NCBI GenBank assembly: GCA_023391725.1
Contig: JAEWAH010000333.1
Location: 1 to 15,598, forward strand
Reading direction: 5' to 3'
Length of the DNA: 15,598 bases
Source of the DNA: Bacillota bacterium
GTDB taxonomy: Bacteria; Bacillota; Clostridia; Christensenellales; Aristaeellaceae
The position numbers and the translations under genes were made by a program. Positions 6,719-12,775 of this stretch are shown here, piece by piece. The notes below the pieces were generated by a model, which was given only the letters and a program-made list of their open reading frames with translations, made no database searches and was not told where the DNA came from. Position 1 is the first letter of the stretch. Each line of letters starts with the position of its first letter.

Positions 6719-6861
6719 GCGATGATCCTCCCTATCAACGAATTTTTGCTTTCATCGTATACTTCTTTTCTTTCTATATGGTGCAAGGCTTGTTTTTCTG
6801 CGCGGGCTTTGACTCGGGGAACGCATCCCGTATCGGTTCGCGCCATCCAGGATGTTTTCTT

Positions 6862-7533
6862 TTAATGGATATCAGCAAGCAATATATTGTTCTCCAGATG
6901 CACATGCTGATGAAGGTCATCCTCCAATCCTTCCAGCAAAGAAAACAGTTTATGGTATGTCGGGCAAGCGTCATGAGGAAGCGCATAATCATTCGAAATG
7001 CGGCGAAGTTCCTCCAACGCTTTCCCGGCTTCTTCGTGTTCCTTCTTGATCTGGCGGGCCAGATCCCGGATCACGGCGGCAAGGGGCCCATTGATCGCCG
7101 GAAACAGCATTGTCTCCTCCTTGATCAGATGCTGTTCCAAGTCCCCTTTTAACTTATTGAATACCGTGAACAAATCAAACAATTCCGGATGGTTTTTGCC
7201 ATGCGCCTTGAGAACCACCATGAATATATCGCCAATCTGCGGCAATGCTTCCCGCAGATAAGAATGGTGTTTTGTTTCGATGTAGTTAGACAATTCCTCC
7301 CGGCCAAGCGTTCGCAAATCACGCATGCCACTTACACGCTGAGCTTTTTCATATTCCATGTCCAACTGTTCCTCGATCTGGGACTTGTTCACTTTTCGTT
7401 CGTCCATAACGCCGGACAGCAATCTTTGCCCGCCGCAGCAATAGTCTATTCCGTTCGCTTTAAATACTCCCGCTGCCGCCGGCAGTCCCGCGACGATACT
7501 GCCTACTGTTTTATCTCCCCAATGATGATTCAT
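6862..7533 (-). CDS. ric: Iron-sulfur cluster repair di-iron protein (Ric; YtfE/ScdA family)
   Basis: A 223-residue cytoplasmic protein. The N-terminal ScdA_N domain (~1-70) has the signature GIDYCCGGQRLL with adjacent C32-C33. The C-terminal hemerythrin-like domain (~80-223) carries the ligand series H89/H90, H111, H135 with E139/E140 (LEQHLIKEE), H166 (IKKEHEEAG), and H210 with E214 (QHVHLENN). Ric proteins restore Fe-S clusters damaged by nitric oxide or oxidants and are often controlled by NO- or redox-sensing regulators. The start ATG follows GGAGGTG at good spacing. The end is slightly unusual: after HLENNIL it closes with LADIH, where most relatives continue with FP and a few more residues. 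It is downstream of the cupin gene but has its own promoter region with a Crp/Fnr-type box. Confidence 0.93.
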   Translation of the reverse strand: MNHHWGDKTVGSIVAGLPAAAGVFKANGIDYCCGGQRLLSGVMDERKVNKSQIEEQLDMEYEKAQRVSGMRDLRTLGREELSNYIETKHHSYLREALPQIGDIFMVVLKAHGKNHPELFDLFTVFNKLKGDLEQHLIKEETMLFPAINGPLAAVIRDLARQIKKEHEEAGKALEELRRISNDYALPHDACPTYHKLFSLLEGLEDDLHQHVHLENNILLADIH

Positions 7534-7566
7534 TTCTTTACACCTCCAAAGCGATCTTGCGGTATG

Positions 7567-7604
7567 AGTATAATAGTCTGTGAAGTTTCTGTGATTCAGA
7601 TCAA
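7567..7604 (-). promoter_or_regulatory. Crp/Fnr-type box and promoter of the Ric gene
   Basis: On the minus strand TTGAT-CTGA-ATCAC (7604-7591) matches the FNR/DNR consensus TTGAT-N4-ATCAA at 9 of 10 positions. It is followed by an A/T-rich -10 in CTATTATACT (7576-7567), with no separate good -35. The box centre would fall roughly 37-41 bases before the start of transcription, the place for a class II activator replacing the -35. This suggests control of Ric and the hemerythrin protein by an anaerobic or NO-responsive Crp/Fnr-family regulator, not encoded in this window. Confidence 0.55.
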
Positions 7605-7638
7605 AGTATGGATTTTTCGTCCGGGCTTCTGCAAACGC

Positions 7639-7953
7639 TTAATCCTTGGGCGCAGGCGCTTTTATCACGATCAGTTCCAGCACTTCATCATCCAGGTTTT
7701 TAGCATTCATCTTCGTCTTGAACGGGATTTTTAACACCGTTCCAGCCGGATAAACGTGTACCTCCTGATCATCCAAGCCGATTGAGAGTCTTCCGCGAAC
7801 TACAGTCATATACACATTGGAGTTTGAGAAGTGTATCGGCAATCCTTCGCCGTTAGGAAATATCATCTGGATATAATGGAGGTTCTCGTCGAGGATCACT
7901 CTCTTGATTGATTTCTCGTTCGTTGCAGCCAGCTCATTGACATTCTCAATCAT
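7639..7953 (-). CDS. Small cupin-fold protein with degenerate metal site
   Basis: A 104-residue, probably cytoplasmic, single-domain beta-barrel protein. The middle, from LPIHFSNSNVYMTVVRGRLS to VYPAGTVLKIPF, follows the two cupin motifs in spacing (G-x5-H..., then P-x-G). Only one of the usual histidines is kept in motif 1, and motif 2 has Lys/Asn where the metal-binding His is expected, so it may bind metal weakly or not at all. The start ATG 7953-7951 has AAGGAGG eight bases upstream. It heads the cupin-Ric-hemerythrin-DUF488 cluster; small cupins commonly accompany redox-stress genes. No substrate can be assigned. Confidence 0.75.
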   Translation of the reverse strand: MIENVNELAATNEKSIKRVILDENLHYIQMIFPNGEGLPIHFSNSNVYMTVVRGRLSIGLDDQEVHVYPAGTVLKIPFKTKMNAKNLDDEVLELIVIKAPAPKD

Positions 7954-8513
7954 ACTTGTTGCCTCCTTGTTTGTTCAATCACGAGGTTTTTCACCGTTTG
8001 ACCGTTTACATGGAAAGTTTATCATAAGGAAGGCCTTTCATCTGTTGTAATTGCAACGCAGATCAATTTTCTTAAAACTGCGTTGCGTCCTATCAGGACT
8101 AGGGCCATATGACCTAAACGTTCTGGAAGCTGGGTTATTGATGATTGCATCATGTCTTTAGGCGACCCGCAGAAGGCGCTGGCGCAGTTGGAAGCGCGCT
8201 TTTGCTTCCGGCCAAGTAAAGCCTTGCCCTGCGAATGCATAACAGCACAAAAGACACCACCGCTTTGGTGGTGTCTCATACTATCAACAAAAGCCTTGCA
8301 CAAGGGCCATCCCTAGTATCTAAGCCCTCTCCGTTGTTAATCAAGCGGATCTATTCAACAAACAACCCTAATTTCAGGCTGTTTATCCCGTTCTCCAGAT
8401 AGGCTTTCAGGCATGTAAGCATAAAAACCCAACCTTCCTTATTGCCACAGCAAATCCGTCAGCCCCTTTCAGAGCTTGTACCAAGCCATATCATGGGTAA
8501 ACGGCTGAGAAAG
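7954..8513. other. Gene-poor stretch between the cupin gene and the tRNA terminator
   Basis: I see no convincing gene in about 560 bp. A 93-codon minus-strand frame at 8022-8303 has no good ribosome site and resembles nothing known to me. A 23-codon minus-strand frame (8351-8422) begins MLTCLKAYLENG after AGGAAGG ten bases away, but stands alone. An inverted repeat GCAACGCAG (8053-8061) / CTGCGTTGC (8078-8086) with a 16-base spacer lies upstream of the cupin gene. A palindrome TGATG-ATTG-CATCA is at 8138-8151. The stretch could be decayed mobile DNA or untranslated RNA; neither is proven. Confidence 0.5.
8248..8276 (-). terminator. Terminator-like hairpin in the gene-poor stretch
   Basis: AGACACCACC (8252-8261) pairs perfectly with GGTGGTGTCT (8267-8276) around a 5-base loop. 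On the minus strand TTTT GTGC follows. It points the same way as the tRNA and cupin genes, but no gene ends just before it, so it may close an unrecognised minus-strand transcript from 8277-8513. Confidence 0.55.
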
Positions 8514-8543
8514 AAAAATGCCCACCGCATGGTGAGCATTTTT
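8514..8543 (-). terminator. Terminator of the tRNA-Arg gene
   Basis: On the minus strand AAAAATGCTCACC and GGTGGGCATTTTT form a 13-bp stem with one G-U pair and a 4-nt loop, ending in a U run. It starts 21 bases after the tRNA CCA end. The A/T-rich stem base means it could also work on the plus strand. Confidence 0.8.
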
Positions 8544-8564
8544 CCGTAACCATATCCCTTTTTA

Positions 8565-8641
8565 TGGCGTTCCCGGCGGGATTCGAACCCACGGCCTTCC
8601 GCTTAGGAGGCGGACGCTCTATCCTGCTGAGCTACGAGAAC
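8565..8641 (-). tRNA. tRNA-Arg (anticodon CCT), reads AGG
   Basis: The minus strand folds as a full cloverleaf. The acceptor stem is GTTCTCG (8641-8635) with CGGGAAC (8575-8569). The D arm is GCTC...GAGC, and the anticodon stem TCCGC/GCGGA holds the loop CTCCTAA, giving anticodon CCT. The T arm is GTGGG-TTCGAAT-CCCGC, the discriminator is G, and CCA is encoded (8567-8565). It is a single gene followed by its own terminator. Confidence 0.97.
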
Positions 8642-8997
8642 ACGATGGCGCATCATATTGTAGCACAGGCGTGCCAAATTGACAAGGATATAGCGCGTCA
8701 TGCGCCAAATCTTGCGGGTCACGCCAGGGTCAAAGCATCCAAATCCCATTTTCCCCCGCCGCTCTGTTTCCATACCCCAACACGGCATATGCAAGGCACT
8801 TTTGTCCCCCGTACCCCATCACGACATATCCAGACATTTTTATCCCTATCACCCCGCCCTCAATTCTTCACAAAAACTATCGAATTTTGTCTTTTTCCTT
8901 TAAAAACCATGTGTTATTATTGTAACAGCCCCCGGCGGGCGTCAATCTCCCGTCCAGGAAAGCGGGATGGTGCATTCGTTATAGGAGGGTTCCACAA
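8642..8997. other. Upstream region of the BMP gene with an imperfect 39-bp tandem repeat
   Basis: No gene is seen. Two adjacent copies of a ~39-bp unit begin at 8771 (CATACCCCAACACGGCATAT) and 8810 (CGTACCCCATCACGACATAT) and agree at most positions. An extended -10, TGT-TATTAT (8912-8920), lies about 80 bases before the BMP start without a good -35, and is the best promoter candidate for that gene. The frame covering 8564-9001 is the reverse side of the tRNA gene and not coding. Confidence 0.5.
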
Positions 8998-10188
8998 ATG
9001 AAGAGGTTGTGCGCGCTGCTTGTGTCCCTGATGCTACTTTTTTCCCTGGCCGCCACAGCGCAGGCCCAGGCCGCTCCCGTGAACGTCACTCTGGTGCTGG
9101 CAGGGGGCCTCGGCGACAAGTCCCTTTGTGATTCCGCCTACGAAGGCCTGCAAATGCTGGTGAATGAATTCCAGGTGAACGCCAAGGTGATCGAGTGCAA
9201 GCAGGACGCCTCCCAGTTTGCCCCGCAGCTTGCCGCCGCCGCGCAGGAAAGCAATTATGTGGTGGCCGTGGGCAAGGAATTCTTGGATAGCATAAGGGAC
9301 GCCGCCACCGCCACGCCCAACGTAAAGTTCATTTATGCGGATCAGGCTTTGGAAGGCATCCCGAACCTTCTGAGCATCAATTATGCCACCAACGAAGGCT
9401 CCTTTCTGGCGGGCTATATGGCCGCCAAGCTGTCCAAAAGCCATAAGGTTGGCGCCGTGGGCGACATGAACGACCCCGCCACCAACGATTTTCTGGCGGG
9501 ATACCGCCAGGGCGCCCGGTACGCCGTGTCCTCCATCAGCGTGGAATCCGCTTACACCGGGGATTACGAAAACTCCGAAACAGGCAAGGAATGCGCTTTG
9601 ACTTTGATCGGACGGGGCTGTGACGTGATCTTCGCCGTGACCGGTAAGTCTGGCGACGGCGTGATCGAAGCCGCGGCCAAAAAGGGCAAGTATGTCATCG
9701 CGGTGGATGCCGACCAGAAGTACATGAATCCAGATGTGGTCATCGCTTCCATGAAAAAGAACGTGGGCCAGTCCATATATACCGCCATCAAGAACGATGT
9801 CGCCAGCGGCGTGTGGAGCGGCGGCAGCGTGTGGCTGGCGGATATGGCCGGCGGCTTTGTGGATATCGGCTACGGCGCGCCCGAAATGACCCAGCAGATC
9901 TCCGATGATCTCAAGGCTCAGGTGGAAAACATTAAGCAGACGATCATCAAAAAACAGATTGTGGTGGATACCTCTCTTGTTAAAGGGGGGAAGCACAAAG
10001 CGCCGGAGGGAGCTAAAGGGAGAGGGAACGCACAGGGCCAAAAGAATTCCAATGGCAAGGGGAAAGGGCTGAGCCGGTGGGATTCCGATGGCAATGGGAA
10101 CTGGAAGAGCCAGAAGGATTCCAACGGCAAGGGAACCATGCAGCGCCTGAGTAGTTCCAATGGGAAGGGGACCATAGAGCGAGACTGA
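8998..10188 (+). CDS. BMP-family (PnrA/Med-like) substrate-binding protein with repetitive basic tail
   Basis: A 396-residue exported protein. Residues 1-24 are a signal peptide (KR then a leucine-rich core, ending ATAQAQA). Residues ~28-320 follow the BMP/PnrA periplasmic-binding fold, with LAGGLGDKSLCDSAYEGL near the start, INYATNEGSFLAGYMAAKLS, KVGAVGDMNDPATNDFLAGYRQGARY and DVIFAVTGKSGDGVIEAA. In the family these bind nucleosides or related ligands for ABC import. AGGAGG lies eight bases before ATG 8998. Two oddities stand out. There is no lipobox Cys, although Gram-positive relatives are usually lipoproteins. From ~322 on, a Lys/Gly/Asn/Ser-rich tail replaces the normal end, closing with four 12-residue repeats. 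No permease or ATPase genes adjoin. It may be wall-bound through the basic tail, or released; the ligand is unknown. Confidence 0.85.
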   Translation: MKRLCALLVSLMLLFSLAATAQAQAAPVNVTLVLAGGLGDKSLCDSAYEGLQMLVNEFQVNAKVIECKQDASQFAPQLAAAAQESNYVVAVGKEFLDSIRDAATATPNVKFIYADQALEGIPNLLSINYATNEGSFLAGYMAAKLSKSHKVGAVGDMNDPATNDFLAGYRQGARYAVSSISVESAYTGDYENSETGKECALTLIGRGCDVIFAVTGKSGDGVIEAAAKKGKYVIAVDADQKYMNPDVVIASMKKNVGQSIYTAIKNDVASGVWSGGSVWLADMAGGFVDIGYGAPEMTQQISDDLKAQVENIKQTIIKKQIVVDTSLVKGGKHKAPEGAKGRGNAQGQKNSNGKGKGLSRWDSDGNGNWKSQKDSNGKGTMQRLSSSNGKGTIERD

Positions 10189-10189
10189 G
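10046..10189 (+). repeat. Four 36-bp tandem repeats at the 3' end of the BMP gene
   Basis: Units begin at 10046, 10082, 10118 and 10154, exactly 36 bp apart, each starting with a variant of (a/g)TTCCAATGGCAAGGG. They encode a 12-residue unit, best seen as DSNGKGTMQRLS, with versions NSNGKG, DSDGNG, DSNGKG and SSNGKG at its head. The stop codon lies in the last unit. Confidence 0.85.
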
Positions 10190-10351
10190 GAGTTGCCAAA
10201 GGGCTTCTTAACACCATTCCTTTCGCATCGTACTGCGCTTGCTCACCCTCCCAGCTTCCGTATAGCCAATTGACCTGTGCGTGGCCCTGCGAACCCTCAA
10301 GCGCCGGAGGAATACATCCCTTTGCAACCCCAATGCTGAGATAAAAGATAA
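10189..10351 (+). other. 3' untranslated stretch of the BMP transcript
   Basis: About 160 bases lie between the BMP stop and its terminator. No reading frame with a ribosome site and no clear RNA fold is visible. The reverse-strand frame across it merely mirrors the BMP tail. Confidence 0.4.
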
Positions 10352-10394
10352 CCTGCCCCTTCCCATCATCCAGATGGCAAGGGGCAGGCTTTTT
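10352..10394 (+). terminator. Intrinsic terminator downstream of the BMP gene
   Basis: CCTGCCCCTT (10352-10361) pairs with AAGGGGCAGG (10379-10388). Inside it CCATC and GATGG add five more pairs around a small loop, and CTTTTTCG follows. This is a strong plus-strand terminator about 165 bases after the BMP stop. Confidence 0.85.
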
Positions 10395-10399
10395 CGAAA

Positions 10400-10830
10400 A
10401 AAGGCTCAATTTCCCTCCAGAGGGCGAAGCCTTACGCCGTGGAGCGCAGCGGAACTGCGGAACACCGGCCTAGCCCGGTGGCGGATGAAGCGAAGCGTAG
10501 GAAGCTTGCAAAACGAGCGATGCTAGCAAAGGCTCCTTTTGAAAGGAGCTATCGAACGAAGTGAGACTGAGGATTGTTTAACGCAGCAGCAGTGTAGGGC
10601 GAGCGCAGCGGGCCTTACGCAGACGACGGCGAAGCCGGAGGCTGCGGAACACCGGGGATGCACCGAGGGAAGGCCAAGGCCCGACTAGGCCCGAAGAGCT
10701 TGTGATACGGGCCGTACCCAGCACGCCGAAGATGGGATGGGCGAAGTGCGGCCACGGTGCGAAAGGACGATTGAGCAAGCCGGGGCGACGATGGCCGGAG
10801 TGGTTGATCGTAGGGCGCCGCGTCCCAAAC
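10400..10830. repeat. Block of dispersed GC-rich intergenic repeats
   Basis: About 430 bp without a gene is made of short repeat modules. GTGGAGCGCAGCGGAACTGC with ten further bases (10439-10468) recurs at 12310-12339 with one difference, and CTGCGGAACACCGG recurs again at 10642-10655. A palindrome CTCCTTT-tg-AAAGGAG (10531-10546) leads into a GAACGAAGTGAGACTGAGGA stretch, the kind of stem plus GTGAGACTGAGG tail seen in many Clostridia intergenic repeats. The right end, GAGTGGTTGATCG, resembles the right end of the element at 12233-12463. Several nested or decayed copies are likely. Confidence 0.65.
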
Positions 10831-10834
10831 ACCC

Positions 10835-11725
10835 TCACGCCTGCGCCGCTTCCTCTATTTTCCCTCTCCTCAAATATGGCAGCAGCGAATGCACCGTCAC
10901 CGCGGCGACCACCAGCGCAAGCCCCAGGATCCCATTAAGGCCCGGCGCCTCACCCTTCACCAAGAACACCCACACCGGGCTCATAATGGGCTCCATCGTA
11001 AGGATGATGGAGGCCGCCGTGGGCTCGGTCTTTTTCACACCCCGGGCAAAGATGATGTTCCCCAGGCTGTATTGGAACAGACCCAAAAACAGCATCGCGC
11101 CCACGCTGACAGGCGTGATCACCATAGAGTGGTCGGTGAGCAAAAAGGGTAGGGCGCACAAGAAAGTCATCCCGCTGCCGATGATCTGCCCATCCTCGGG
11201 CACGGTTCCCTCCCGCCGGTTTAATACGATCATGGCCGCAAAGGTGAATCCCGAGATCAGCGCCAGGATGTTTCCCAGGACGCCATCACTGCTCAACTGA
11301 TCCGAAAAAGCCAGCACACAGCCCAAGCAGACAGTCATCGTCAAGAGCACATCCCAGGCCGTGGGCCGCCTTTTTTCCACCAGTACGGTGTACAAAAGGA
11401 CAAGGATGGGGGCGATATATTGCAAGACGATGGCGTTGGCGGCGGTGGTCAGCTTGTTGGACATCATAAACAAGGTGCCGGTCAAGAACATTGCCGCCCC
11501 CGCCAGGATGTTCTGTTTTGAAAAGCGCACAGGCGCATACCCCCGGCCGGTCTTGCGCCTATAAAAACGCATGGAAAACAGCACCGATGCGCAAATGATC
11601 CCCCTGATGCACGCGATGGAGAAGCTGCTCCAGGGAATCAGCTTTACGCATATCCCCGCCGTGCTCCATAGCAGCGCAGCGGATAGAATTTGAAAGTTGC
11701 CAAGCAAAGAGGGTTGCTTTTTCAT
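10835..11725 (-). CDS. DMT-superfamily transporter with two EamA domains
   Basis: A 296-residue inner-membrane protein with about ten hydrophobic helices in two homologous halves (about 10-140 and 150-285), the usual layout and length of EamA drug/metabolite transporters. Recognisable blocks are ALLWSTAGICVKLIPWSSFSIACIRGIICA at the start of half one (split here only by description), LTTAANAIVLQYIAPILVLL at its end, and KKTEPTAASIILTMEPIMSP at the end of half two. The family exports or imports amino acids, sugars and other small metabolites; specificity cannot be read. ATG 11725 has GGGGAA a few bases upstream, a weak site. It is divergent from the rhamnose mutarotase gene, each with its own promoter. 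The 3' end runs into the repeat block with no clear terminator. Confidence 0.9.
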   Translation of the reverse strand: MKKQPSLLGNFQILSAALLWSTAGICVKLIPWSSFSIACIRGIICASVLFSMRFYRRKTGRGYAPVRFSKQNILAGAAMFLTGTLFMMSNKLTTAANAIVLQYIAPILVLLYTVLVEKRRPTAWDVLLTMTVCLGCVLAFSDQLSSDGVLGNILALISGFTFAAMIVLNRREGTVPEDGQIIGSGMTFLCALPFLLTDHSMVITPVSVGAMLFLGLFQYSLGNIIFARGVKKTEPTAASIILTMEPIMSPVWVFLVKGEAPGLNGILGLALVVAAVTVHSLLPYLRRGKIEEAAQA

Positions 11726-11766
11726 ACCGTTCCCCGATTCCTTCCATGCTCCGGATACTGTTTGAC

Positions 11767-11795
11767 ATCATATCAGATGCCGGATGCTTTCGCAA
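11767..11795 (-). promoter_or_regulatory. Promoter of the DMT transporter gene
   Basis: On the minus strand TTGCGA (11795-11790) and TATGAT (11772-11767) are spaced 17 bp, with TGA directly before the -10. Transcription would start about 35 bases before the ATG. Confidence 0.65.
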
Positions 11796-11829
11796 GGTGA
11801 ATCCAAGCCCTTATGCCCACATCCCCCCC

Positions 11830-11859
11830 TTGACACCCCGACCCTCGCTGGTGTATCAA
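11830..11859 (+). promoter_or_regulatory. Promoter of the rhamnose mutarotase gene
   Basis: TTGACA (11830-11835) and TATCAA (11854-11859) are spaced 18 bp and lie about 30 bases before the start codon. Direction is opposite to the adjacent DMT promoter, with about 35 bp between their -35 elements. Confidence 0.65.
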
Positions 11860-11890
11860 TAAATAAGCAGTAAAATGGAGGTGCATATAA

Positions 11891-12202
11891 ATGGAAAGGT
11901 TCGCATGGAAAGCGGTGGTCCTTAAGGGAATGCTGGAGGAATACAAGCGCCGTCACGCGGAAATTTGGCCCGAGATGACCGCGCTTTTAAACGAAGCGGG
12001 CATTCATAACTACACCATCTGGAACGTGGGTGAGGAGCTTTTTGGCTATTACGAGTGCGAAAGCGTCGAGTGGGCCGCCAAGGTCCAGAACGAAAGCCCG
12101 GTGGTCAGGCGCTGGAACGAGTCCATGGCCCCCCTAATGCGCATGGTATCCGACGGCCGCAAGGGCGAAGGCGGCATGGTCCAGGTGTTTTATCATCCGT
12201 AA
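11891..12202 (+). CDS. rhaM: L-rhamnose mutarotase
   Basis: A 103-residue cytoplasmic enzyme that interconverts the alpha and beta anomers of L-rhamnose, feeding rhamnose isomerase. The length equals the family norm. Residues Y18 and H22 in LEEYKRRHAEIWPEM match the active-site positions of E. coli RhaM. The family block HNYTIW (39-44, with Y41) and the C-terminal VVRRWNESMAPLMRM (W75) are also present. The start ATG has GGAGG nine bases upstream. No other rhamnose genes are in the window, so it is a stand-alone gene divergent from the DMT transporter. A relationship between the two is possible but not shown. It is closely followed by a MITE-like element. Confidence 0.92.
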   Translation: MERFAWKAVVLKGMLEEYKRRHAEIWPEMTALLNEAGIHNYTIWNVGEELFGYYECESVEWAAKVQNESPVVRRWNESMAPLMRMVSDGRKGEGGMVQVFYHP

Positions 12203-12232
12203 GGAGCAGGGGAGCAAGGCGGCGCGTCGAGG

Positions 12233-12463
12233 TGCATAATGCCCCCGGTTCAACCACCCCGGCGCTGCGCGCCACCCGCCCGAAGGGTGAGCGCAGCAAA
12301 CCTGGAGCAGTGGAGCGTAGCGGAACTGCGGAACACCGGGCAAGTGAAGCGCGGCACGGTGCGAAGGCTCCTCTAAAGAGGGGAATGGAACGGCGCCGCC
12401 CAGGTAATTCCCCTTAAGAGGAGGGGTGGCGCGTAGCGCGGGGGTGGTTGATGTGATGCATAA
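12233..12463. mobile_element. MITE-like element with 28-bp inverted repeats and 7-bp flanking direct repeats
   Basis: Arms at 12250-12277 (TCAACCACCCCGGCGCTGCG and eight more bases) and 12424-12451 are inverted copies over 28 bp with two differences. The element is flanked by TGCATAA at 12233-12239 and again at 12457-12463, as expected for a target-site duplication. The ~217-bp interior has no gene. It carries the 30-bp module (12310-12339) shared with the 10400-10830 block, and a further stem near AAGGCTCCTCTAAAGAGGGG. Mobility would need a transposase elsewhere. Confidence 0.6.
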
Positions 12464-12548
12464 CATATCACGCTAGAAGGATTGGCGTTCGACCAAGCAG
12501 CTCCCCGTTCTTTTTCCTCCCCTCCCGCATAGGATGTATCAGGGATAT

Positions 12549-12564
12549 GTTAGCTGTTGCTAAC
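12549..12564. promoter_or_regulatory. feo operator box 1
   Basis: GTTAGC-TGTT-GCTAAC is a perfect 6-4-6 inverted repeat about 75 bp upstream of the feo -35. The GTTAG/CTAAC half-sites are those of DtxR/IdeR-type metal operators; assignment to that family is inference. Confidence 0.55.
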
Positions 12565-12579
12565 CTCCCGAAACCCTCC

Positions 12580-12650
12580 AACTCGCCTTGCATTGCCCCC
12601 ATATAAACAAAAAAGCGCAAAATCTCACAAGACACTTGACAAGGCGAGTT
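12580..12650. repeat. 11-bp inverted repeat around the feo upstream region
   Basis: AACTCGCCTTG (12580-12590) and CAAGGCGAGTT (12640-12650) are perfect inverted copies 49 bp apart. The right arm begins inside the -35 and runs into operator box 2. Confidence 0.5.
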
Positions 12651-12664
12651 AGCGGTAGTAAACT
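12636..12664 (+). promoter_or_regulatory. Promoter of the feo operon
   Basis: TTGACA (12636-12641) and TAAACT (12659-12664) are spaced 17 bp, giving a transcript start near 12671 and an untranslated leader of about 105 nt. The spacer and -10 are occupied by operator box 2. The leader can fold (CGGGA-gagag-TCCCG near 12716-12730, with CAAGG and CCTTG outside it) but fits no riboswitch I know. Confidence 0.7.
12648..12663. promoter_or_regulatory. feo operator box 2, overlapping the promoter
   Basis: GTTAGC-GGTA-GTAAAC keeps the left half-site exactly and four of six bases in the right. It covers the promoter spacer and most of the -10, the position for simple repression. Confidence 0.5.
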
Positions 12665-12680
12665 TATCCTGCGCTAGTTA

Positions 12681-12696
12681 GTTAGCTGATGCTAAC
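12681..12696. promoter_or_regulatory. feo operator box 3, just downstream of the transcript start
   Basis: GTTAGC-TGAT-GCTAAC is a perfect 6-4-6 inverted repeat differing from box 1 at one base, about 10 bases after the predicted start of transcription. Confidence 0.6.
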
Positions 12697-12775
12697 ATCC
12701 TGCGCAAGGCCTTTCCGGGAGAGAGTCCCGCCTGGCCCCTTGACCCCACCCACTAAAGTCGGGAGGTTGATTCCA

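Noticed and set aside
8022..8303. 93-codon minus-strand frame in the gap before the tRNA
   Set aside because: It has no ribosome site, no family resemblance, and its first codons form the arms of a terminator hairpin.
8351..8422. 23-codon minus-strand frame beginning MLTCLKAYLENG
   Set aside because: An AGGAAGG lies ten bases upstream, but there is no promoter, no neighbour relation and no known family; too little to call a gene.
9034..10041. Long minus-strand frame of 335 codons opposite the BMP gene
   Set aside because: It is His/Gly/Asp-rich antisense sequence without a ribosome site, mirroring a well-supported gene.
10400..10830. CRISPR array or tandem repeat array
   Set aside because: The repeats are of unequal length, irregularly spaced and partly inverted; no constant repeat-spacer pattern.
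12665..12775. Riboswitch in the feo leader
   Set aside because: Local hairpins form, but no known riboswitch core is recognisable, and the operator boxes explain regulation better.
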